A stretch of DNA of 64,000 bases, from contig BSDZ01000027.1 in assembly GCA_030268105.1 (NCBI GenBank), positions 871,001 to 935,000 on the forward strand, given 5' to 3'. This DNA comes from Volvox africanus. Lineage: Eukaryota; Chlorophyta; Chlorophyceae; Chlamydomonadales; Volvocaceae. Made by a program: the position numbers and the translations under genes. The notes under the pieces were generated by a model, which did no database searches, was not told where the DNA came from, and worked only from the letters and a program-made list of their open reading frames with translations. Positions 1-10,477 of this stretch are shown one piece after another. Positions within the stretch are counted from its first letter, which is position 1. Each line of letters begins with the position of its first letter.

Positions 1-3000
1 TTCCACGTCCTGGCCGCCTCCCTGGACTTGCTGCTGTTCTGCCGCCGCTGCCAGCAGCGCAAGCGCCGCCGCTGCCAGCTGGTGCGGCAGGTCCAAACAG
101 GGCGCCACGGCATTCGGACCGCATTGCTCTAACGCCTGACATGGGACAAATAGGTATAAACCCTAGATACATCATAACATTCATAATGTCGCATCAATTT
201 GTGTAATGTATTTACACCGGATGATCATTACGAGATGCTGAGCTGAAACTGACACGTGACTTAGGCAAAGGGGTAAAGGAATAAAGAACGTATGTTGCAA
301 GGTCCACGCATGGTCCACGCATGATAGCCATCAGGAATGAGAGAAGAGTGGAGTCCCTGGAGTGGTGATGGAATGGTGGGGACCGGGGGCGCCTAGAAAA
401 AGGTAAAGATACTCGCAAGTACAGCCACACGCGAGAGAATCATTGTCAGTCGCTACCTTCCTGAGGGCACCATTTCTGAGCGACTGGCATACGTCAACCA
501 TTCCGGCACCGGGACGGCACTGACCATGCTGTATAGATTCACGGCGGTCATTATTCCGGCCCATGGCAGTGACCGTGACACCATCACGGCCCTCGCCTCC
601 GGGCTCACGTGCGCAGCCCGCTGCAGCAGCGCCAGGCACAACAGGACCGGTCCAGCCGACTCCGAGGCGACGGTGCTGCAATCACTGGCCTCTATGGTTG
701 GAGCTGGTTGGATGCTTCCGCCAGCAGCGCCGCAGCCGGCTGACCCCGTCCGCGCCAGGGCCTCCAATTTACCCAGACGTGCCTGAGTTTGCGTGGGGCA
801 AGAAAAGAAACTCATTTTGAAAAGCCAAAAGGAAACCCCCAAAACATACTTACTGTAAAAATACATCTACATACATAAAAATGACATCACGTAACAAGCC
901 GCGAATGCCCGCCGAGCGTAGGTCAAGTGTCGAGCAAGAGTAAGCGAATTTGACAAGCAGGTTGCAGCCAAGCAATACAACAACATGCAAGTACTGTCGG
1001 CACGTAGGCAGCCAATGTTTTAGTGTAAAAATGCAAAAGCAACTTCCAGTCGGTTAACGTCACACTTCATAGGTTTCGGCGCGACTCAACGTACCTCCAG
1101 CTGCTGTGGACTGGCAGGCAGAGCCGTTGTTACGCCGTACGATGCTCCGGAGCCCACACGCCCACAGCCTCTTCCCTCTTCCAAACATCCGGCGTCCAGT
1201 ACCAGTGCCAGTAGTGATGCCATCTTGCAGGCTATGGCAGATTCCAAATCCCGAGCCATCTGCATTCGATACTGGTGATGAAATTCTGCCGGCTGCCGCT
1301 GCTGCTGCTGTGCTGGCGGCAGCGGTGGGTTGGGTTGGCCTTCGGCAGCCACAGCGGCAGCGGCAGCAGAGCCGGCGGCGGCGATGCAGCCGTACACCTC
1401 CGCTGTGGCAGCAGCAAGCTCGTCCCAGCACGACGCCGCTGCAGCGGGATGTGCTTGAGTGACCCGGGCGAAGTGTTGCAGCCAGAAGCGTGACACCTGA
1501 TTTGGCAACGGGGCGGCATTAGATCAGACATGGCATCATAAGCTTGAGTTGCTTAACAACAAGGACAACAAACCCACGTCCTGGTCGCTTCCAATTTTCC
1601 CTTTTGGAAGATAGGAATCGACAGGGTTATCACCCTCTCTGACGCGGCATTCGATCCAACTTGAATTCCGCCAGACCATGAGGGAGATCCGATAGACTAT
1701 AATACTTCAAAGGGAGATCTTCAAGTTGTTTGAGAAGCGATGCAGTCTACTGAAATTGCGTGGAAACGAACTGTAGAGACGTTACGTGCTGCGCCATACC
1801 TTCAGCCGGGTCTCATAATCAGCCGGTGAACTGGCGTCCATGGCGCGGACTTCCGAGACCAGGTAGCTGAGAAGGGCCCGCAGCACCGAGTACACAGCGC
1901 AACCTGAGTCACAGGATATTCAGCATCATTATTATAGTTCATCCGCATCAGGAACGTCCACATCTGCAGCGTGCGCATGAGCAAGCATTGGCCCTATATT
2001 ACCAAGAAAACCAGTAAAGTACAGGATGGCTTACTTGCCGGACAATGAAGCAAAACATACCAAAACACCAGCGCCCAACACAAAGATATCTTCCAGCCAT
2101 CTGTAAATAATTTGCGCCTGTGGCTGGATTCCTGCGCCCGTTGTGATCCCGGGTACGCTGTATATTGTTTCTACGTCTCCTAATCACCCGCCATAAAACA
2201 CGCTTTCCACTTGGTCGATTATTTGGTCCAAACTAAGACCTACCGCTTAGGAGCTGCTGCAGCGCTTCCGGCGGCAGCGCCGTCATAACCTTGGATAGCC
2301 CCGACCACAGGATGTTGAGCCCCGCAAACGAACGCATCTCCCTGGGCACCGACGGGTCGTTGATGCGCTCGGCAGAAGTGGTCCCTAGGAAAAAGAGGGG
2401 GAGTTCACTTCCTTCAGAGAGGATGATCCACGCTAAGCCACCTGGTTCGGCTCCTCCCTTACTTCAACATCCAGCAGAAGTGCTGGTGCCATAAGATTGT
2501 CATATTTACGACCATAATGCTAATGAACGTGATACTAACTGTGCCAAGATGTGCACGTGCGCGGCCCCCTCTACTTTCAGATGAATAGATAACCATTCAG
2601 TCAACTCACGCCGGCACAAATCACACAAATCAAAGAAGCGAATTTCAACTTTGCAGCATGAACACAAGAGGCGGACGGCACATCAAGCGCAGGTCGAATA
2701 GTGCACGCACCCAGATATTTCAGCCCTTCAAACAGTGCATCGAACAGCGCCCGGCAAGCCTCCAGCAGCTCCCCGCCATTGGAATGTCCAGAGGCCAGCT
2801 GTTGCTCCACAGCTGTTCCAGGGACGGCAGGAGCATCGCGCCGACAGGCGGCAGCACCGCAGCACGTTTAAAGGCCGGGATACGGATGCTTAACCGAGGA
2901 CGGTAGGAAAACCACGAGCCTGCATGCTTAAGGTTACCAATCAATATGGCGTCTATTGCCTTTAGCAGCGCTAGGGCTTCCCCCATTTGAGAGCGAACTC

Positions 3001-4198
3001 CATTACGCGGTCCTTCTGAGCTTTTCGCTTAGGGTTATAGGGCCCTGTTGGCCCTCCTGAGTTTCACATTAAAATTCGGATGAGCCGCGCGAAGCCCATT
3101 GGGTCCTACACTTACCACGCCAGCATGCCGCTGTGGCGTCGAAAGCGACGGGCGCCAGGTCCCGCACGTAGGTCCGAACCGCGTTACTGGCCTGCATGTA
3201 CTGCACTGGACCCAGATGCTGATACCACCTGGCGGTTGGAATCATGATGATGACGTTGGTTAGACAGACAGGCAGATGGACAAGCAGATGATCATCCGGA
3301 CCGGGACTGGGACCATTCAACAACGGGCCCTAATCAACGTCCGTCGTGAAGGTGGGTTTTACTCGAGGTGTTGGGGTTGGTTTAGGAGCGGCAATGGTCC
3401 TATAACGTATAACAGTACGTGACCCAAATTAGAATAAATACCCACAACATCTATTAATGTGGTTAAGGAACATTACACAGTAATTCAAAAAGCAAAACTG
3501 AGACCATAGAACCCCGAAAAAAGGAAGGAGTCCGCCAAAATACACGCCCGGCTAACGACTGCCCGTTGCTGGTTTGCAGAGAGGTCCAGAGTCATTTGGG
3601 CCAGCCACGGAACGGCCATGGATCCGGTATGGCAGCCAGTCGACAGGTCGCCATAGCCGGCGATGCCTAGTGCTATGAATGTATGGACGCAGATTGCTGG
3701 AGAAGTGCATGTTGACACGTATGGAACTTACTCCGGGGAGAAAAAGGCGCGTGACGCCAGATCCAGCGCCGCGGCAACGAAGTCCTTCAAGCTGGCGCAG
3801 GTCTCCGGCGAGGATGAAGCGACGTGCCCCGCACCACCCTGCGACATCCATGACACCATTGTGCAGGCCAGCCTGACGGAATCCTGCGTGCATCGGCGCA
3901 GTCGGTCAAGGAGTCTGCTTTCTGATATGGTACGCCGGAATCAATACCAGGCCGCTCTTGCCTGCATCGCATCCTGCGGCCCAAGAACATAATCAGGTGC
4001 GACCCGGCCGCTACATGCGTTCCGCAGCACTGACGTCAGCAAGCTAAGAATCTCCGCAGTGCTTGCAGGGTCAGCCGAGGTCGGGTCCAAGGAGCGCAGA
4101 CGCCCCTCTACTAGAGATAATAGACCAGGATGAAGAGTGCGAGTTTCATATTCCAACGAGCCGTGCAGTTGTTGTGGATATTGGCTTTCCGTCTCCAT
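1..4198 (-). CDS. Unrecognised alpha-helical repeat protein (3' end off window)
   Basis: I do not recognise this protein. Exons read on the minus strand: 4198 (ATG) or 4110 (acceptor) to 3732, 3228-3116, 2812-2610, about 2390-2244, 1903-1800, 1496-1095, 782-457, and about 131 running off the window. Phases agree between 3732/3228, 3116/2812, 2244/1903, 1800/1496 and 1095/782; the 2610/2390 and 457/131 junctions are not resolved. The product is leucine/alanine-rich and apparently all helical, for example EILSLLTSVLRNAC, KDFVAAALDLASRAFF, SFAGLNILWSGLSKV and SRFWLQHFARVTQAHP. An Ala/Gln/Pro low-complexity stretch lies in the 1496-1095 exon. The style resembles importin/exportin-type HEAT proteins, but I see no diagnostic motif. 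The first exon is interrupted by an in-frame TGA at 3943-3941 (codons AWY-stop-FRRTISESR), and reading is coding-like on both sides. The gene could therefore be broken, misassembled, or spliced in a way I could not find. Confidence 0.55.
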
Positions 4199-4807
4199 GT
4201 TCGCGAGGCAGGCTTGTTCACCATATCCTAATGTTTCACATAAATGATATTACAACAGTGTTAGGTTTCATTCAGATCTTATGTTGAGGAATGCACCAAC
4301 ACAACTCCTATAATTCAAGGGCAATTATTGGTTACCCGCCTTCCGCCGTACTGGTTTCGGTTTTACTGATGAATATTAAATAGCACGCAATTGATCTGCA
4401 ATTGACCTGCTTAAGAGGAATATGACAATTTGGGTCTCACCAAACATGTGGCTTAAGGACGTGATGATGATGATTACCAGTTTGTAACCTCGTAAGGCCC
4501 TGAACGAGCCAGGAGGCTCACGGACCGCAAAACACTCAAGACCAAAAACAGAAACATGGAAAGGAAAAGAAGGAAAAATTAAGATAACTGGACTAAAACA
4601 AAAAGGAAAAGGAAAAAGCGGTACTACGAAACGTTATACCGTCTCGCCTGACCAAGCCCCTCCCACACGCCGAATTCCGTAAAGCGCCTTGGTCTATGCT
4701 GATTACCCAAGCTCATGACCGCTGACATGTTCCATTCCAGAAAGTCGCCTGCCTGTCTCATCTCTTGTCTTATGCTCTCATAAGCTGAGCATTCCATATA
4801 TAAGAAC
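4199..4807. other. Spacer, no gene seen
   Basis: No exon-like frame with splice sites is visible on either strand. The sequence is AT-leaning spacer leading into the fold-back element. Confidence 0.5.
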
Positions 4808-4865
4808 ATGATACTCATCATCTGTCAGACCCTCTCATTCGAACGGTTCACCTCAATACCCATGC

Positions 4866-4911
<46 letters not shown>

Positions 4912-5134
4912 ATGTATATCCATATATACCATCTCAGCTTTGTTATATATACGTAACCATATACGGTGTATACATATATATATACACATATATACACGTA
5001 TATATATGAGTACGTATACATAACAAAGCTGAGAGTATATATATGTATATATATACATATACATATATACATGTATGCATGGGTATTGAGGTGAACCGTT
5101 CGAATGAGCGGGTCTGACAGAGGACGAGTATCAT
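4808..5134. repeat. Fold-back (inverted repeat) element with AT/GT core
   Basis: The left arm (4808-4868) and right arm (about 5073-5134) are reverse complements over roughly 60 bp with only a few mismatches; both contain TTCGAACGGTTCACCTCAAT or its complement. Inside lie a TA run, a TG run (about 4889-4912) and a second, nested inverted pair around TCTCAGCTTTGTTATA (4932 region) and its complement (5018 region). The whole block could fold into one long cruciform or hairpin. No coding capacity is seen, and I could not define target-site duplications, so a MITE-like fold-back transposon is an inference. Confidence 0.8.
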
Positions 5135-5570
5135 AATATATCTATATAGAGAGAGAGACCTGATATATATGTATATATATATATATACATATATTGTGCG
5201 GCTTGTCGGCATGCAAAGTGGATTGTTGCAAGGCCGTCAGGTCCCTTACCAAGGTTAGGGTTTTACAGCAGATGTGCGTGATTATCAGTTACATTCTAAC
5301 GGTGCACGAAGTTAAATCCTAAAGGTCAGTTTTACCTTTGTTCTTCATGAACACGGTAAATGAAATAACGCATGTACATTGTTCTCCCCATATTCGAGAA
5401 AGAAAGACCATCAGCAGAGGACAGCCCCTGCACCAAGGCAACAGACAGGCTTGCATGTAAAAGGCTAACCTGAGTCTTATTCCGACAGGCTGCATCCTTG
5501 AACAACTATCGGCCCAAAACATGACACCAATGGAACGACACCAATTAGCACCCAAACCAAGGGGGCACAA
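5135..5570. other. Spacer, AT-rich, no gene seen
   Basis: It starts with further TA-rich microsatellite sequence (5135-5200) and then becomes ordinary spacer, the likely 3' flank of the DUF4399 gene. No coding exon is recognised. Confidence 0.5.
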
Positions 5571-6970
5571 TCACTTCACGTCCAGGGTAATGCTGTTGGC
5601 AAAGGCGGGTCCATATGACTCATGTGCCGCATTCGCAAACTGCAGCGTCAAGGTATGCTTGCCAGGTGATAGCTCAAGATCAACTGAGGTTTGACCCTTT
5701 CCAAAGTGCTTGTGCGCATCATCAAAAGGAATTGCGATGCCCTCTGCTGGTGGTGGGGCATCAATGATGATGTGATGGTGACCCGTGCCAGCTACAATGC
5801 CCTCCGCTGAATGTGAAAGGATATGGAAGAGGGGACAAAGCGTGTGGGAGTCAGCAAATCATCCATTACAATGCCGAAGCCAGAGGGTTTAAGGCTCAGG
5901 GCATGGCCAAAAGAGAGCAACATGCAGTGCCTGGAACTGTATATCCCTATATATGTGTATAAATGCTAATGCCACGCACACGACCACGAAGCAGAGTTGA
6001 ACAGGTCAGCCAAAACAGTAGCTAATGAATTGTAGTTCCCCCTGTTGGGTTTTGTTCTCCTGCACTTCTTCACCCAGTCATATTTGGATAGGACATTTCC
6101 TATGCTATAAGCCATAACATAACCCATATAACGACAAGAGAATCAACGGGCTTACCAGCAGGTTTCACGGTTAGGCCCTCTACTGAGAATTCCAGATGCA
6201 CCGGGGAAGATACAGTCGTGCCTGATTGGACATTTTGAAACGACACCCCCGCTGCCAAGGCTTGGGACACCACAATGCCTGCAAAATGTCATCCATGAAT
6301 CCAGGTCGTGCTGATGCTCCAGACCTCAGCTCTGCTGGTTACAATTGCAAGCTACGCACCGCTCGACAAAAAAATAGTTGTGGCACCTTTGAACACCTTT
6401 TGTGAAATTCCAACAGATGCTTGGCAGACAATTGAGCGCCGGCTGGAGCCGACGGCAGGTGCAGGCTTGCACAGCTTGGACGTCAACATTTACTTTGCCG
6501 TGTCCAGAAATGAAAAAAAATATGGATGGCTGACAATTTTTACAAACAACACCACAAGAAAAGCTTCGTTTCTCTGCACAAACGACGATTATCGGGTTGT
6601 AGGATGCTTGGCTTCGGAGCCTTTCTTACACCCTGAAAATGATTATCTCCCTGTATAGATTCTTTGAAATATTATGTAAGCATTTCCGTCGTTGATGCCA
6701 TTTTATATGCCGTGCCGCATTGCCAGCGGTGCCGATGCGGAGTGCGAATGAGGTCAACGACTGCCGCTTCATCTAGCGTCCCTTGCAGCGGAACATTAAG
6801 GATCAATTAAGGAACATGGCTCGACAGGCACGGGGACACAATCCAGGTGAAAGAGTAGCAAACGTACCTGCGCCACTTCGCATGCTTGCAGTACGCTGCA
6901 AACGATTGCTGGAAGGTTGCCTCGAGCAGTAGGCGGTTGCGACCCTAGCGACGCACGCACACGGAGACAT
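5571..6970 (-). CDS. DUF4399 domain protein with N-terminal targeting sequence
   Basis: There are three exons (6970-6868, 6278-6156, 5806-5571), with both introns in phase 1, giving 153 residues. The second and third exons carry the whole DUF4399 signature in order: GVSFQNVQSGTTVSSPVHLEF, then GTGHHHIIIDAP, IPFDDAHKHFGKGQTS and LELSPGKHTLTLQFA, and a short C-terminus ending SITLDVK. Family members are small secreted or periplasmic beta-rich proteins whose conserved GHHH and HxHFG histidines suggest metal or ligand binding; no biochemical role is established that I can name. Residues 1-35 are Arg/Ser/Ala-rich without acids and look like a targeting peptide. The longest open frame begins at a GTG (6985), so I chose the first ATG at 6970; a second Met lies at 6883. 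Confidence 0.85.
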
Positions 6971-8110
6971 TACAGCTGCGATCACAGGCGTCTGCTCGAG
7001 GCCAAATCCTTAGCTTCTCTTAATGCCCCCAAAGTGATCTATGACAATCCAAGATTTCCCAAGGGTTATTTACCAGCCTATTATGACCGCAAGCACCAAC
7101 CTTTGTAAAGATATCAATGTTTAGACTCCAGATTCGATTACGTATTGAGTGGCGGTGATTCAATGGGTCTCAGCGTTTACGCCGTCCATGCCGACGCAGT
7201 CCTGCCTGTGGAGAAGGCAGCTACCGGGCGGATTGTCATATTGCTGTGTCGACATGAAGCACCTTCATCCTAATCGGCCTGTCATAACGGGAAGAGAAAA
7301 CGTAGATGTATGCCGTATGTCAATTACGTACGCACGGGGAACTCGAACCGTTTGGGAGCTTACAAAGCGGTGTGGGATCAGGATGGAGGAGCATCAGACG
7401 CCGAGGTGGGGACGATACGCTGCGCGGCTTGTGTGAATGTATGTGCGTGTGAGACGGGGGGAGATGGGGGGTAGGAAAGCAGCCGACCCGACTGTGTGGG
7501 CACTGGGCAGACAGGCTTATTCTGCATGATAGGTACGGTATGAGAGCACAGTTTAGGGTATTCCAGCTTTCTGTCCTCGTTCCAAACGCATACCCATGTC
7601 AGCATTTTGCATGTTGTGGGTCGTGGAGCACCTAGTTTATCGTACGTGATACTCCCTGGCCTGAGGTAGCTTACACGAGCTGCTCGCTCTACTATTTTGA
7701 TTGCCATTGCCTCGTGCATAGACTTCAACCGCACGAACAGTTATTCGGCCCTAACACGCAGGAGTTAGAGCTGCTGATAGGCCAACACGCTCGGAAGCGG
7801 GTGATGATGAAGGAGGAGGCGAAGGGGAGGGACGAAGCTCACCATACACGGGCTGACCCACCGCACCTTAGCCGCCACCATGCTTCAACCTGCCGACTAA
7901 CCAACCATTCCTGTTATAATCCTGCGACCCATGGGTGATACACAAGCATCGCCTGATGATACACTGCCCGTGTGAGAGATAAATTAAAAAACTCAACCCC
8001 TCGGCTGCTTCATAAAACTATTATGAAGCAGCGTACAATATCGCTCCGCTCCATCAATCTTCACTCGGCTCATTTCATGGCACACGCTGCCGCTGATTCT
8101 CACGAGCACT
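6971..8110. other. Intergenic region between two minus-strand genes
   Basis: It lies upstream of the DUF4399 gene and downstream of the MsrB gene. Apart from the perfect hairpin at 8004-8032 I see no exon-like frame or RNA gene. Confidence 0.5.
8004..8032. repeat. Perfect 12-bp stem hairpin in MsrB 3' flank
   Basis: GCTGCTTCATAA and TTATGAAGCAGC flank a 5-nt loop. It starts about 80 nt beyond the MsrB stop codon on the transcribed (minus) strand, so it probably sits in that 3'UTR. A role in 3'-end processing or stability is an inference. Confidence 0.75.
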
Positions 8111-10201
8111 TTATTTCTTGGGCTCAAACTTGATGCTGACGCTGTTTACACAGTGCCGCTGGTTTGTAGGTGTGGGAAAGCCCTGCACGCGGGTGGGAGG
8201 AAAGCATCAAGAGGGAAGCGAAGTTGTGGTTCCATGCATCAACCCGCATATGACCCCAATACAGTCCTCCCTGGAGACGTGCCTCGGCGGTCAGCACCCG
8301 AGGCATGGTGTGCTGTACTTACCTCTGGGACTATTTAACACACCCTTCCACCTGTGCATCTAACCTTCGTGATTGCTACCGCTGTCATCACCTATTCGTA
8401 GAAACATTCGATTCGATATTCTATTACCTAATCGTAGAAACATTCGATTTTTTTGTCTTTAGACAGTATCTACACCTTTTTCGGCAGGTTTTTGCTAAAC
8501 GTGACCCGAAATCACCTTAGGATACGTAATACCGTTCTACCTTAGGATACCCCTCAGGATACATAATGTAAGGATACCATGTATGGGTTTATGCACAGGG
8601 TAAGATAAGGTGTAGAACCTTACTAGGTCATAAAAGTAAAGTCGTACCCTACCTCGCCCTCAAATACGTGACCCAGATGGCCGCCGCAATTCGCACACGT
8701 AATCTCCACCCGGCGCATGCCGTACGAATTGTCCACATGACGATCCACGGCGCCCGGGATCTCATCGTAGAAGGCGGGCCAGCCGCAGCCGCTGTTGAAC
8801 TTGGTCTCGGACCTAAGACGATCGGGGCACGTGCTTTAGCGCCGTGAGTGTGCTGGAGATGGAAGGAATGACCAAATCTGACTGGGGCATGGCATGTGTG
8901 GCGGTGGTGGTAGTAGTTTTATGCATATCACCACAGGCCGCATGGCCAAATCTGCACATCCACTTCGGAAAAGACATGTGTCTCACAAGTAAGGCTAGGA
9001 GTGGATGGAGTCTTAAGGATCCAACATGGTCAGTGGAAGGGGGGGTCTTGTACGTCCCTGCCTGCCCTTTAGGTCTTCCAATCCGCTGTGGGTCACCCCG
9101 CCCACCTTGTTTTCCTGCCTGCAATCACCCATGTCCCGACCCACCGGGCCAAACCCGCAGGGGTGAACTCACTTATAGAGGGGCGTTTCGCATCCCGCAC
9201 ACTTGTAGACACCGTCCTGTGGACAATGACGAGAGCGCACATCGCTCCGATTAATAGTCTGATGTTAACATGTGTGGGCCACCTCAACAAACTGTGGGTG
9301 ACCAACGTACGGAACGCGAACCCCAGAGACAGTTGTCAATACTTCCACAACTCCGACAACAGGTCGCTCTTCCTACTTCAGGACGAAAGAATTGGTTGCC
9401 AGCACCTCATATCGCCCTCGCATCCCTCCAGCTTTCGTTACTGGCTTACATGCAATATACAAATCATGCAGGACTGTAGCACATACATGGCAATCGACAA
9501 CAAAACCAAACAGCTTACTTTCCCCCGCGGGTGTCGCGGCATCCCAGCCCGTCACGGGATCTTTCACATAAACGCGTTGGGAGCACACGCTGAAGGGGAT
9601 GTCTGATCAAACCACTACCTCTGCATCGCCCTCCATGCATGAAGTGCACTCAAAACCGCCATGCCATGAAAACCCCAGCTACAGTAGCCGATGCTTTGGG
9701 CAAAGCGTGCAACCCGAGCTTCGAAGGGTTAACCGTGCCAAGCGCACCTCGTAGAACTTGTTGTATAGCCCAGTGCCCGCACGTTCCGTGCCCTTCTGCC
9801 GCAGAATATAGAACTGCAAAGCGGCCAGGTCACGGGCTTAGCCTGAAAGTTAACATTAAAATTGGTAAATACACTACGGGAACCGGATGAGCCAGAACTA
9901 CCAAACAGCGCGTGCTCAAGCATCAGGAAGTATTTGACCTATGGGGACTGTTAGAAATGGATTGTCACGTCAACCGTATTAGTATGATGTTGCATTCAGT
10001 ACCCACCGCCACACGATTGCCCCGGCTCACCTCCTCTGCACTGAGGATCTCCTTCCAAACATTATCTGGAGTGCTTTTGTCAAGCGTAACACCTTCCTTG
10101 TTTGTTGCCATTGCCATCACAGCCCGGCGTGGCAACGCGTTCTGCCGGGAAGAGAACAGTCGTGGACTGCTTGCCGAGTTAAATGCACGAAGTGTAAGCA
10201 T
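8111..10201 (-). CDS. MSRB: Peptide methionine-(R)-S-oxide reductase (MsrB), organelle-targeted
   Basis: Reduces methionine-R-sulfoxide in proteins, normally with thioredoxin as electron donor. Five exons (10201-10031, 9813-9748, 9216-9173, 8812-8653, 8182-8111) join in phase to 170 residues. Residues 1-30 (start [18 protein letters not shown]) form a Ser/Arg-rich transit peptide, so plastid or mitochondrial location is likely. The MsrB core follows: [20 protein letters not shown], zinc cysteines in CAGC (85, 88) and CANC (133, 136), Cys103 in SGCGWPAFY as likely resolving cysteine, [12 protein letters not shown], and catalytic Cys158 in [14 protein letters not shown]. All key residues are intact and the length is normal for a targeted MsrB. 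It is divergent from the enoyl-CoA reductase gene, with 276 bp between the start codons. Confidence 0.95.
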
Positions 10202-10477
10202 GGCTATCAAGAAATCAAACGTTACAGCACAACTCAGTGATCTATGTGTGGCTTTAGGCCCTAGTAGGGAGACAGGTCGCGAACATCGGCAGTGCCGTGC
10301 AATGACATTGGACCGAACGACGCAACCCTCGCGTGTAATGATTTGCATCTCACCAAAATTGCACATAAGCGTACTGAATTATTTATATTATTGACCTAAG
10401 GCCTAGCGCCCTACCAAATCAACATTTCCGACCTACATATTAACGTCCACAGCAACTTTTTGAGCGAGACATCGAAA
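10202..10477. promoter_or_regulatory. Shared 276-bp divergent promoter region (MsrB / enoyl-CoA reductase)
   Basis: The start codons of the minus-strand MsrB gene and the plus-strand reductase gene are 276 bp apart, so both 5'UTRs and promoters must fit here. I see no clear TATA box or named element. Co-regulation is only an inference. Confidence 0.6.

Noticed and set aside
4825..5212. Tyr/Ile-rich proteins from the AT-rich element
   Set aside because: They are translations of TA/GT microsatellites and of the two inverted arms, not genes.
6971..6985. Start of the DUF4399 protein at 6985
   Set aside because: That codon is GTG; the first true ATG in the frame is at 6970.
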